From: Symbiodinium natans
Taxonomy: Eukaryota; Sar; Dinophyceae; Suessiales; Symbiodiniaceae
Length of the DNA: 38,114 nt
Direction: 5' to 3'
Assembly: GCA_905221605.1 (NCBI GenBank)
Contig: CAJNDS010000904.1
Coordinates: 15,001-53,114 of the forward strand
Shown here: in pieces, positions 8,620 through 16,072 of the stretch
How the letters are laid out: each line of letters begins with the position of its first letter
Position numbering within the stretch: position 1 is the first letter of the stretch
Notes under the pieces: generated by a model
What the model saw: only the letters and a program-made list of their open reading frames with translations
Database searches by the model: none
Told to the model about the DNA's origin: nothing
Translations under genes and position numbers: made by a program

Positions 8620-9620
8620 GCACGTTTAGGGATTGCGGTTTAGTGTTTATTGTTTAGGGTTTGTAGGGTTTAGTGTTTAGGGTTCAGTGTTTAGTGTTTA
8701 GGGTCTAGTGTTTAGGTTTTGGTTTTAAAGGTTTAGGGTTTACTTTTTAGGGTTTAGGTTTAAGCGACTTGGATAATGTCTAAAACCCTAAACCTTATAA
8801 TGATGAAGATTTAAAACCCCTAAAGGACTGCAACCCCATGTCTTTTTGGCTTGGGGTTGGTTTAGGGTTCAGGATGTGTTGTTTCGGGTGCAGGGTTTAG
8901 TGTTCAGTGTTTAGGGTCTAGGGTGTAGGTTTCAGAGTTTAGTGTTTTGTGTTTAGGGTTGAGTGTGAAGTTTAGGGTCTAGAGTTTAGGTTTAGGGTTT
9001 AGGGTCAAGCGACTTGGCTAAAACCCTAAACCAAATAAAGCCCTAAACTCTAAAACCCAAAGGTCCAGTGTTTACGGTGCAGTGTTTAAGTGTTTAGGGT
9101 TTAGTGCTTAAGCGTTTAGGTTTACGTGTTAAGTGTTTGGGGTTTGTGCTAAGGGCTTAGTGTTAACTTTTTAGGGTTAGTGTTTAGGGTGTAGTGCTGA
9201 GTGTTTAGGGTTTAGTGCTAAGGGTTTCGGGTTTGGTTTTTAGGGTTCAGGGTTTCAAGGGTTTTAAGGATTTTTACAAATTCAAATGATCTGGGGAAGG
9301 CACCGGGCTTCCCCAGACCATTGACAACTTTAAAAGTCCTGCCGTTTAGGGTTTAGGGTTTAGTGTTCAGGGTTTAGTGTGTAGGGTTTAGTGTGTAATG
9401 TTTAGGGTTTAGTTTTTAGGGTGTAGTGTTTAAGTTTTTAGGGCCTAGTGCTTAGGGTTTAGTGCTTGAGCGTTTAGGGTTTCGTGTTAAGTGCTTGGGG
9501 TTTGTGCTAAGGGCTCTTAGAGTTAAGTTTTTAGGGTTAGTGTTTAGGGTCTGGTGCTGAGTGTTTAGGGTTTAGTGTTAAGGGTTTCGGGTTTGGTTTT
9601 TAGGGTTACGGGTCTCAAGG
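8620..9620. repeat. Long eroded TTTAGGG/TTTAGTG field
   Basis: G-strand telomere-like words dominate, with TTTAGTG, TTTAGGT and TTCAGTG variants alternating with TTTAGGG. Short C-strand pieces occur at 8780-8830 and 9020-9060. This is the most degenerate telomere-like field in the window. Confidence 0.8.
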
Positions 9621-10490
9621 ATTTTCAAATTCAAATGATCTTGGGAAGGCACCGGGGTTCCCAGACCATTTTTCAAAAACTTTTAGAATTTAAATGGTCT
9701 CCGGGGCTTCCCTAGACCATCTGAACTTTTAGAACCCTTAAAATCTTATCAAAATCCTTGAAATTCTGTGTAAACATTCTCAGGATTTTACAGGTTGTAA
9801 AGCCTTCTCAAAACCTTAAAATGCTTACACATTTAAGTGGCTGCCCTTTTAGGGTTTTAAGGCTTTTTTAAGTTAGTTGTCAATGGTCTGGAGAACCCGG
9901 TGCCTTCCCCAGACCATGTACATTTTTACAAATCCTTTAACAGGACAGGATTGTAGGATATTCACTTCTAAAATCCAGAACTTCCTTAATTTTGAACGGC
10001 TGCCCTTTTAAAATTGTTTCGTGTTAAGTGCTTGGGGTTTGTGCTAAGGGCTCTTAGTGTTAAGTTTTTAGGGTTAGTGTTTAAGGTCTGGTGCTGAGTG
10101 TTTAGGGTTTAGTGTTAAGGGTTTCGGGTTTGGTTTTTAGGGTTAAGGGTTTCAAGGATTTTTACAAATTCAAATGATCTGGGGAAGGCACCGGGGCTTC
10201 CCCAGACCATCTTAAGATCTTATCAAAATCCTTGAAATTCTGTTTAAACATTCTCAGGATTTTACAGGTTTTAAAGCCTTTTAGAAACCTTAAAATGCTT
10301 ACACATTTATGTGGCTGCCCTTTTAGTATTTTAAGGTTTTTTAAAGTTAGTTGTCAATGGTCTGGAGAACCCGGTGCCTTCCCCAGACCATGTAAATTTT
10401 TACAAATCCTTTAACCGGACAGGATTGTAGGATGTTCAATTCTAAAATCCGTAACTTCCTTAATTTTGAACGGCTGCCCTTCAAAAAAAT
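9110..10490. repeat. Higher-order repeat, about three copies
   Basis: TTCGTGTTAAGTGCTTGGGG starts at 9481 and 10018 (offset 537). A relative starts at about 9122. Each is followed by a similar 200 bp stretch ending in TTCAAATGATCT plus the hairpin motif. The downstream part at 9724-10013 (AAAATCCTTGAAATTCTGT onwards) is repeated at 10206-10490. The array therefore grew by duplicating blocks of 360-540 bp. Confidence 0.8.
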
Positions 10491-10694
10491 AAGGAGTTTT
10501 AGAATTTTAAGGGATAAACGTTTTCAGGTTCTTAAGGACTTTAAAGCCTTTTAAACCCTGAAAGTTTTGAATGGCTTTAAATACCTTAAAGCCCTTAATT
10601 TTAAAGGGGCTGCCCAATCAAAAACAATTAAGGATTTTAAGGGTTTTTAAAATTTGAAATGGTCTGGGGAGCCCCGGTGCCTTCCGCAGATCAT
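9286..10694. repeat. Six copies of a 35-37 bp imperfect palindrome
   Basis: Copies lie at 9286-9321, 9635-9669, 9883-9917, 10174-10210, 10357-10391 and 10659-10694, with a partial copy at 9694-9720. Each reads ATGRTCTGGGGAAG, a CCGG-containing middle, then CTTCCCCAGACCAT or a close variant. Stems of about 13 pairs are possible. Both orientations of the asymmetric middle occur. Confidence 0.88.
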
Positions 10695-11140
10695 CTAAAT
10701 TCTAAAAAACCCCTAAACCCTGAAAAGCCTCAAAATTCTAAATCGCTGCCCTTCTAAAATTTTATGGAGCCGCAAGACACACGTTTCAGAAGCAAAATGC
10801 ACATAAAAACACTAGTGTTTTTATAGGGGACAATATAGCAGAGCCTTTTGTGTTCCAGTACAGTTTTTGCTGCATTTTTCCGAGGAAAAAGCCGAAAATC
10901 AGACAAAGACGAAGACAGGAAAACCACAGGTGTGGATCATGGGGGGGGGGGTGACCATATATATATATATATACGTATATATACATGTATGTATATTATA
11001 GGCTTTATATAAGGTTTACAAAGTTTTACAGGGTTGATAGGGTTTAGGGAGGTTCACCTCGGAGGTTCGGGTGGTGAGCTTGGCGTTGCAGGCTTCAGTG
11101 ACTAGCGTTTAGGATGTCGGGGTGCTTTTGGGGACCCCGG
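10695..11140. other. AT-rich DNA with a TA array, no gene seen
   Basis: Mixed sequence containing AAAACACTAGTGTTTT, a 16-base perfect palindrome, near 10805. The right inverted-end sequence lies at about 10929-10990. A minus-strand frame of 66 codons crosses the TA array and is not credible. Confidence 0.4.
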
Positions 11141-11144
11141 AAAC

Positions 11145-11175
11145 CCTAAAAACCCTAAACCCTAAACCCTAAACG
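11145..11175. repeat. Short CCCTAAA tract
   Basis: Four C-strand units directly before the T-run minisatellite. Confidence 0.85.
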
Positions 11176-11183
11176 GTAAGAGT

Positions 11184-11365
11184 ATTTTTTTTGTTGCGGG
11201 TGCTTTTTGTGCTGCGGGTGCGGGTGCACGTTTTTTTTTTGCTGCGGGTGCGGGGGGCGCGTTTTTTTTTTGCTGCGGGTGCGGGGGGCGCGTTTTTTTT
11301 TTTTTGCGGGTGCCGTGGGGGCGCGTTCTTTTTTTTGCTGCGGGTGCGGAGCGCTTTTGCTGTTT
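11184..11365. repeat. T-run plus GCTGCGGGTGC minisatellite
   Basis: Five to six units of about 36 bp, each a run of T, then GCTGCGGGTGCGG and GGGCGCG. A second array lies at 12446-12535, and an inverted remnant (AAAAAAGCACCCACAGC, twice) at 12578-12619. Phenylalanine- and cysteine-rich open frames here are repeat by-products. Confidence 0.9.
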
Positions 11366-11369
11366 TCTC

Positions 11370-12150
11370 TATATTTTGCTATGAAAACCTCTATTTTCTC
11401 AAATTTTCAATAGGAAAACCTCTGTCTTCTCTATATTTGAATAGGAAAACCTCTTTCTTCTCTATATTTGAATATGAAAACCTTTATTTTCTCTACATTT
11501 AGCATGAAAACCTCTAGTTTTTCTAATTTCTCTATACTTCAATTCGAAAACCTCTATTTCTCTCCATTTTATAACTAAAACCTCTATTTCTCTCTATTTT
11601 TCTATATCGTCATAGCATTCCTCTATATTTAATGAGGAAGACATGAGAGAGGAATACATGAGAAACTTATTCTCTGTGTTGTCTCAAACTTATTCTCTGT
11701 GTTATCTCAATATGTGACTTGCAATTAAAAGTGTTTTTGTTCCTCTTGTCCTATTTTTATAGAAAGCCCATTATTTTCTCTGTCTCTGAGTAGGCAAACC
11801 TCCATTGTCTTAACATTTGAACATGAAAACCTCTATTCTCTATATTTGAATATCAAGACCTCTACATTCTAATATGAAAACACTTTGTATTTTCGCTATA
11901 TTTTCGTATGAAGGCCTCTATTTCCTCTATGTTGTCAGAGGAAACATCTAATTTCTCTATATTGTATAGCGAAAACCTCTATTGTTCTATAGTTTATGAT
12001 TTTGTCAGTATATTTCACGAGGAAGACATGAGAGAGGAATACACGAAAAGCTAATTCTCTAAATTGTCATAAGAGTACATGCATTATCTCTATCTGTGAC
12101 TCGTAGACAACAAGTGTTTTTGTTCATGTCTCATAACACAGACCGCCGCA
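11370..12150. repeat. AT-rich GAAAACCTCTATTTTCTC minisatellite, two higher-order blocks
   Basis: Diverged units of about 36 bp with the core GAAAACCTCTATTTTCTCTA run at 11378-11640 and 11770-12005. Each block ends in the same phrase, GAGGAAGACATGAGAGAGGA then ATAC, followed by AGTGTTTTTGTTC. The blocks are therefore higher-order duplicates about 390 bp long. Confidence 0.88.
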
Positions 12151-12345
12151 TTTGAAAACACAATGCTCGCATCATGGGTTTGGAAGGGATTCGTAAGCTT
12201 TGAAGCAGGCTTGCCGGCTAAAAAAGCGGGGGGGTTGGGGGGGGCGCAGCCCCACCCATTTGCAAACACAATGCTCGCATCATCATGGGTTTGGAAGGGA
12301 TTCGTATGATTGAAGCAAGTTTGCCCGGCTAAAAAGCGCAGACCC
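12150..12345. repeat. Tandem duplication of ~107 bp
   Basis: AACACAATGCTCGCATCATG followed by GGTTTGGAAGGGATTCGTA occurs at about 12156 and again at about 12265, with an extra CAT in the second. Each is followed by a GAAGCA(G/A)(G/T)(C/T)TTGCC...GGCTAAAA stretch and a homopolymer. Confidence 0.85.
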
Positions 12346-12424
12346 CCCCCCCCCCTTTCAAGCGGGGGGGAGTGCTCTCATGATGCGCCAGGTCACTCAC
12401 TCACCTGGGGGGTGGGGAGGAAGG

Positions 12425-12620
12425 GGGGGGGAGGGGGGGGGGGTGCGTTTTTTTTTTTTGCTGTGGGTGCGTGGGGCGCGTTTCTTTTTTGCTGCGGGTG
12501 CGGGGGGCGCGTTTTTTTTTTTGCTGCGGGTGCTGGGGCGACACGCGCCAGGTCACTCACTCACCGGGGCGGCCCCCGAAAAAAGCACCCACAGCAAAAA
12601 AGCACCCACAACAAAAAGAA
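12425..12620. repeat. G-runs and second T-run/GCTGCGGGTGC array with inverted end
   Basis: A G-rich stretch (12400-12445) precedes three units related to the 11184 array. The sequence then reverses orientation after CACTCACTCACC, which itself occurs at 12391 and 12553. The inverted units at 12578-12619 make a loose inverted repeat. Confidence 0.8.
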
Positions 12621-12690
12621 CACGGGTTCCAACCAACCCTAAAACCCTAAACCCTAAACCCTAAAAACCTAAACCCCAAAACCCTAAACC
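12620..12690. repeat. CCCTAAA tract
   Basis: C-strand heptamers with AAAACCCT and CCCCAAA variants. Confidence 0.85.
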
Positions 12691-12711
12691 TCCGAAGGAT
12701 CCGCCTATGCC

Positions 12712-12757
12712 AGGGCTACCGCCTAACCCACATGTAGCTCCTTTTTCGGGGCGCATC
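12712..12757 (-). CDS. Possible short terminal exon
   Basis: After CAGAGAG on the minus strand the frame reads FDAPRKRSYMWVRR and stops at TAG. Ten of 14 codons end in G or C. It is bracketed by a C-strand tract on the left and a G-strand tract on the right. Fourteen codons is too short for a firm call. Confidence 0.17.
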
Positions 12758-12780
12758 GAACTCTCTGAGGGTAGCTATAA

Positions 12781-12855
12781 TAGGGTTAGGGTTTAGGGTT
12801 ATAGGGTTTAGGGTTTAGGTTTAGGGTTGGGGTTTAGGTTTAGGGTTTGGGGTTA
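12781..12855. repeat. TTTAGGG tract
   Basis: G-strand repeats with TTATAGGG and TTGGGG variants. Confidence 0.85.
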
Positions 12856-12889
12856 CATGACCCCTAAGTCTGGTCCTTACCTCCTTAAG

Positions 12890-12985
12890 GGGTCCTGAAG
12901 TATGGACCCTTGGGTTGATCTACGGGGTATATAAGCGTCACCTGTTTTAAGGGCCCATTGAAAAGGACCATGTATGTCACTGCCC
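12890..12985 (+). repeat. Dispersed ~95 bp repeat, copy A
   Basis: GGTCCTGAAGTAT, then GGGTATAT, CCTGTTTTAAGGGCCCAT and GGACCATGTA occur in the same order and spacing on the minus strand at about 14099-14190 (copy B). A weaker relative lies on the minus strand at about 14748-14822 (copy C). The family is not telomeric. A minus-strand frame of 66 codons over copy A is not supported by the other copies. Confidence 0.7.
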
Positions 12986-13121
12986 TAAGAAAACTCTGTA
13001 GTCCGTATAATTGAAGAAGAAAAGCTCCACAGCAAAAAGGGAACTGCAATTGGCGATCCTGGTGGATCAGTGTCTCCGAGAACAAACATCCCGCAGAACA
13101 CCGTGGCCTACTCTGCCTGCC

Positions 13122-13222
13122 CTAAACCCTAAACCCAAACCCTAAACCCTAAACCCTAACCCTAATCAAACCTAAACCCTAAACCTGAACCCTAAACCCT
13201 AAACCCTAAACCCTAAACCCTA
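13122..13222. repeat. CCCTAAA tract
   Basis: About twelve C-strand units with two point variants. Confidence 0.92.
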
Positions 13223-13229
13223 CTCATTT

Positions 13230-13285
13230 ACTAGGAGCCGGGGATGCCAAACTTTTTGTGGAGAGGATTAGGAAGGCCAGGGGGG
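13230..13285 (-). CDS. Possible short terminal exon
   Basis: Next to a G homopolymer, the minus strand reads GLPNPLHKKFGIPGS and then TAG. The last eight codons are G/C-ending but the first half is not. The island lies between a C-strand and a G-strand telomere-like tract. It is short and unassigned. Confidence 0.15.
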
Positions 13286-13311
13286 GGGGGGGGGTATCCC
13301 GCAGGGCTTAG

Positions 13312-13655
13312 GGGCTTTAGGGCTTAGGTTTAGGGTTTAGGGTTTAGGGTAAGGCTTATAGTTCCAAACCCTTAAGCCCTTATACTTGAATCCTTGCACC
13401 CTTATACTTCTACCCGTGAACCCCTAACCTCCAAACCCTCAAACCCTGAAACCCTGAAACCCCGAAACACTGAAACCCTGAAACCCTGAAACCCTAAAAC
13501 CCTACAACCCTCAAGCCCTCAAACCCTGAAATCCTGAAACCCTAAACCCTCAAACCAAACCCTGAAACCCTGAAACCCTGAACCCTGACACACCTTAAAC
13601 CCTTAAACCCTAAAAACCCTGAAATCCTTGCACACCTTACACCCTTAAACCGTTA
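13312..13655. repeat. TTTAGGG piece then long CCCTGAAA-variant field
   Basis: G-strand units (13312-13355) flip to C-strand-like units. In these many copies read AAACCCTG, forming runs of AAACCCTGAAACCCTG at 13440-13500 and 13550-13590. The CCCTGAA variant has spread locally. Confidence 0.85.
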
Positions 13656-13732
13656 CAAAGGGCGAGGCGCAAACTTCACGCGGCCAGTGTGGTGATCGCG
13701 GCTGCTGGGGCAGTAGATGCCATCGAAGCGGC
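13653..13732 (-). CDS. Candidate terminal exon, unknown protein
   Basis: On the minus strand CCTGAG is followed by an open frame reading RFDGIYCPSSRDHHTGRVKF, then APRPL and a TAA stop (13655-13653). About 19 of 25 codons end in G or C. The composition is mixed, with no repeat. In the sense direction TTTAGGG repeats lie upstream beyond 13805, and the stop is followed by repeat-like sequence. No family is recognised. It is a good exon or gene-fragment candidate. Confidence 0.36.
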
Positions 13733-13805
13733 CTCAGGTTGAGGGGTGCTCAGCAAACCATCTCCAGATCATGCTTTGCGTCCCAACTCTTCGTTCTGAC
13801 GCCCT

Positions 13806-13858
13806 CAACCCTAAACCCTAAGCCCTAAACCCTAAACCCTAAACCCTGAACCCTATAG
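13806..13858. repeat. CCCTAAA tract
   Basis: Seven C-strand units. A G-strand piece at 13975-13992 faces it across a 115 bp island. A short plus-strand frame in that island (DGLGETLDPSQPI, then stop) follows an AG but is too short to call. Confidence 0.85.
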
Positions 13859-14098
13859 ACGGTTTGGGGGAGACATTGGATCCCTCCCAGCCCATCTAAA
13901 GTCCTGACAGTCTTGGCATGTATTAGCCCTCAGACCCTAGAGCGCCAGCGGCCAAAAACCGGGGTTTTGGGCTGATTTAGGGTTTAGGGTTGCTAGACCC
14001 AAGGAGGAACCTCGGATCAAAAAGGGTAACCCAAAACAGCCACTAAAGCCCAAAAAACCCTAAAGCCCTCAAGCCCCCAAGCCTCTCTTAGGGTACAG

Positions 14099-14190
14099 TG
14101 GTTACATGGTCCCTTAGTATGGGCCCTAAAACAGGGACCCCTGATATACCCTATAAAACTGAAGGGGTTTATACTTCAGGACCATTTTAA
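14099..14190 (-). repeat. Dispersed ~95 bp repeat, copy B
   Basis: The reverse complement matches copy A at 12890-12985 in order and spacing: GGTCCTGAAGTATA, GGGTATAT, CCTGTTTTAGGGCCCAT, GGACCATGTA. It lies in a gap between telomere-like tracts. Confidence 0.7.
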
Positions 14191-14220
14191 AGAACGGGAA
14201 GGACCACGTCAAGGGGACCC

Positions 14221-14285
14221 CGAAACCCTAAACCCTATACACGCTAAACCCCAAACCCAAATACCATTAGACCCTCAACCACTGC
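14221..14285. repeat. Eroded CCCTAAA tract
   Basis: A few C-strand units with CCAAACCC variants, directly left of the next exon-like island. Confidence 0.75.
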
Positions 14286-14292
14286 ACCAGAC

Positions 14293-14372
14293 CTAGGCAC
14301 CCACGAGCTCGGCGATCTGTCCGCGCGGATCGAAGGTGACGGGCGCACCGCCAGCTTTGCAGCACTGGTAGC
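14293..14372 (-). CDS. Candidate terminal exon with paired cysteines
   Basis: On the minus strand CCCCAG is followed by GYQCCKAGGAPVTFDPRGQI, then AELVGA and TAG (14295-14293). About 20 of 26 codons end in G or C. The frame is not repetitive. A C-strand tract lies to the left and a G-strand tract to the right. A donor-like GGTGCCTAGG overlaps the stop, so it could instead be internal. No family is recognised. Confidence 0.36.
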
Positions 14373-14376
14373 CTGG

Positions 14377-14520
14377 GGCTTAGGGTTAGTTCAGGGTTTA
14401 GGGTTTAGGGTTTAGGGGGTAGGGTGTTAGGGTAGAATTAGGGTTTGGGTTTAGGAGGTCAGGGGTTTGTTATAGGGATTTTAGGGTTTGGCGCTTAGGG
14501 GTTCCGGGGTCAGGGGTTCT
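14377..14520. repeat. TTTAGGG tract
   Basis: G-strand repeats, best at 14393-14415, eroded towards the right. Confidence 0.85.
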
Positions 14521-14576
14521 ACAGGCGTTGCGAGTCGAGGGCGTTGAGAGCGAAACCAAGTCTACAACGCCTTCCC

Positions 14577-14885
14577 CCTAAAACCCTAAACCCTTTACCC
14601 AACACGTCTCTGTACGAGAAGAAAGCGCGGAAGGTTAAAGGTCCTAAATCCTTCAACCTAAGCTCTAAACCCTAAACCTGAAACCCTTCAACCTAAACCC
14701 TGAGCCTGAAACCCTAAACCCTGAAACGCTCAACCCCCTCAAGACACTAAGGACGTCCTTGGGGACCAAATGAACCCTAAAATTGGGGCCATATACCCTA
14801 TACTCCTAGAAGCCCCATTCAAGAATGTGAACCCTAAACCCTAAACCCTAAACCCTTAAACCCTAAACCCTAAACCCTAAACCTT
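14577..14885. repeat. Eroded then good CCCTAAA tracts around a dispersed-repeat relic
   Basis: C-strand units at 14577-14600, 14645-14740 and 14827-14885. Between them, at 14748-14822, the minus strand shows GGGTATATGG, then TTTTAGGGTTCAT and GGTCC, a weak third copy of the 95 bp repeat. Confidence 0.75.
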
Positions 14886-15018
14886 ATTTCGTCCTTTGAG
14901 GACTTTCGGCAAGGGGCGGATGCGACCCCACTTGCCCCCCTCGGAGAACTCGAAGTGGAAGCCCCCGAGCACGGCATTCATCCCGCAGCTCACCGGCATC
15001 ATGCGGACCGCCTTCCCC
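14883..15018 (-). CDS. Candidate internal exon of an unknown protein
   Basis: The minus strand from CTCAG to AATAAG|GTTTAG is open for 45 codons. It includes VSCGMNAVLGGFHFEFSEGG and then KWGRIRPLPKVLKG. About 37 of 45 codons end in G or C. The best competing frames have weaker third-position bias, though the plus strand is also open. In the sense direction it is flanked on both sides by TTTAGGG repeats. The first GT of the downstream tract serves as a donor-like site. The next exon-like island on this strand is 14293-14372. I cannot assign a domain. Exon is the favoured reading, with gene fragment as the alternative. Confidence 0.42.
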
Positions 15019-15029
15019 CTGAGCTGGGG

Positions 15030-15118
15030 TGCTAAACCCTAAACCCTAAACCCTAAACCCTAAACCCTAAACCCTAAACCCTAAACCCTAAACCCTAAAC
15101 CCTAAACCCTAAACCCAA
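15030..15118. repeat. Perfect CCCTAAA tract
   Basis: About twelve consecutive exact C-strand heptamers, the longest uninterrupted tract in the window. Confidence 0.97.
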
Positions 15119-15209
15119 AGCCTTGTGATGGTTTGGGAGCCCATTCCAGGGCCTAGGGGGCTGATGGTTTTGCTAGGTGTCCTGCTCTTCGACTCAGCAA
15201 CAACCTGAG

Positions 15210-15530
15210 GCTTAGGATCTTGGTTTAGGCTTTAGGGTTTAGGGTTTAGGGTTCAGGGTTCAGGGTTTATAAGACTCAACAACAACCAAGGCTTCGGATC
15301 TTGTATGAGGCCAGGTTTCGAAAAGATCCGAGATAAGGGTGCCTTGAAGCTCAAGGGCTGGCAGAGTGGTTGTGGGCATCATGGCATAAAGGGATTGAAG
15401 TCACGGCTTTGCAGGTTTCGGGTTTCGGGTTTCGGGTTTAGGGTTTAGGGATTTAGGGAGTTAGCAGTTAGGGTTTAGGGTTTAGGGATTTATGGTCTAG
15501 GGATTTGGGGATTTAGGGATCCATGGCTAA
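15210..15530. repeat. TTTAGGG tracts around a duplicated CTCAACAACAACC island
   Basis: G-strand repeats at 15210-15265 and 15415-15530. The islands before and after the first tract share GACTCAGCAACAACCTGAGG / GACTCAACAACAACCAAGG and GGATCTTG, so a short island plus tract was duplicated. The minus strand across 15270-15400 is open for about 40 codons but without clear borders. Confidence 0.75.
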
Positions 15531-15705
15531 CTCCCCACAATGATGGGCCCCTGGGCCGAGTAGGTACTATGGCTTGGCTGGGCCCGATGTGCCAGCAACC
15601 TGCGAAGAAATGAGAGTAAAAACAAGAGGGGGGGGGGGGGGGGCTCTTCCCCTTCTAAACTGCTTTATGTTAGGAAAGGAACCGAAGGCCCAAACATGCA
15701 GGCTG
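15531..15705. other. Unique DNA with a G homopolymer, no gene seen
   Basis: Mixed sequence with a run of about 15 G at 15629-15643. A minus-strand frame of 78 codons here reads out through telomere-like repeats and is not convincing. Confidence 0.4.
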
Positions 15706-15845
15706 CCTGAAACCCTAAACCCTGAACCCTGAACCCTAAACCCTAAAACCCTAAACCCTGAACCCTGAACCCTGAACCCAAAACCCAAAACCCTAAACTC
15801 CAAACCCTAAACCCTACACCTCAAAGGCCCTAACCCCTAAGCCAT
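15706..15845. repeat. CCCTAAA/CCCTGAA tract
   Basis: C-strand units, several with the CCCTGAA variant. Confidence 0.88.
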
Positions 15846-15937
15846 GGTGCCAATGCGAGATGGACTGGTGGAAGCCTTGCCGGCTGCGCTGGGACCCCAA
15901 AAACCGCAACACCCTGAAACCCCGGAAACGAGTTTAG
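15842..15937 (+). CDS. Candidate terminal exon rich in Trp and Cys
   Basis: The plus strand after CCTAAG reads P, then WCQCEMDWWKPCRLRWDPKN and RNTLKPRKRV, and stops at TAG (15935-15937). About 23 of 31 codons end in G or C, with nearly all of the exceptions at the ends. Four tryptophans and three cysteines in 31 residues are unusual for chance translation. It is the best plus-strand candidate. It has C-strand repeats on the left and G-strand repeats on the right, and the stop lies at the edge of the right tract. No family is recognised. Confidence 0.35.
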   Translation, partial: PWCQCEMDWWKPCRLRWDPKNRNTLKPRKRV

Positions 15938-15947
15938 CGTTCAGGGT

Positions 15948-16015
15948 TTAGGGTTTAGGGTTTAGGGGTTAGGGGTTTAGGGTTTAGGGTTTAGGGTTTA
16001 GGGGTTTAGGGGTTT
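15948..16015. repeat. TTTAGGG tract
   Basis: G-strand repeats with TTTAGGGG variants at the right end. Confidence 0.88.
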
Positions 16016-16022
16016 GTACGTA

Positions 16023-16044
16023 GGACCTTTAGGGTCTATTTGGC
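16023..16044 (+). repeat. 22 bp motif shared with 35697-35718
   Basis: The 22 bp beginning GGACCTTTAGGGTC and ending TATTTGGC is exactly repeated, in inverted orientation, at 35697-35718. It contains one TTTAGGG. Confidence 0.8.
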
Positions 16045-16072
16045 GCTGCGCTTGGCCTCGACCTCAAGGACT

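Larger units (their letters stand above)
7928..10990. mobile_element. Possible element bounded by inverted TA/C-run/ATGATCCACAC ends
   Basis: The left end is a TA run, a short TGCTCGC, a C run and ATGATCCACAC (7928-7982). The right end, read on the opposite strand, is a TA run, TGGTCAC, a C run and ATGATCCACAC (10990-10929). The two ends face inwards like terminal inverted repeats and enclose about 3 kb. No transposase or other coding frame is visible inside. The content is minisatellite, eroded TTTAGTG repeats and hairpin repeats. It could be a nonautonomous element or a dispersed composite repeat that occurs twice in opposite orientation. Target duplications cannot be judged because the outer edges are TA repeats. 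Confidence 0.35.

Noticed and set aside
7661-8643. Frames of 219-320 codons over the 8 kb minisatellite
   Set aside because: The 44 and 49 bp units rotate the frame. The peptides are cycles of PDSRLQISRKNLEY and its complement readings.
10786-10986. 66-codon minus-strand frame over the right inverted end
   Set aside because: It begins in a TA array and has no borders or bias that support coding.
11191-11502. Phe/Cys/Arg-rich frames in the T-run minisatellite
   Set aside because: Generated by T runs and GCTGCGGGTGC repeats in three frames.
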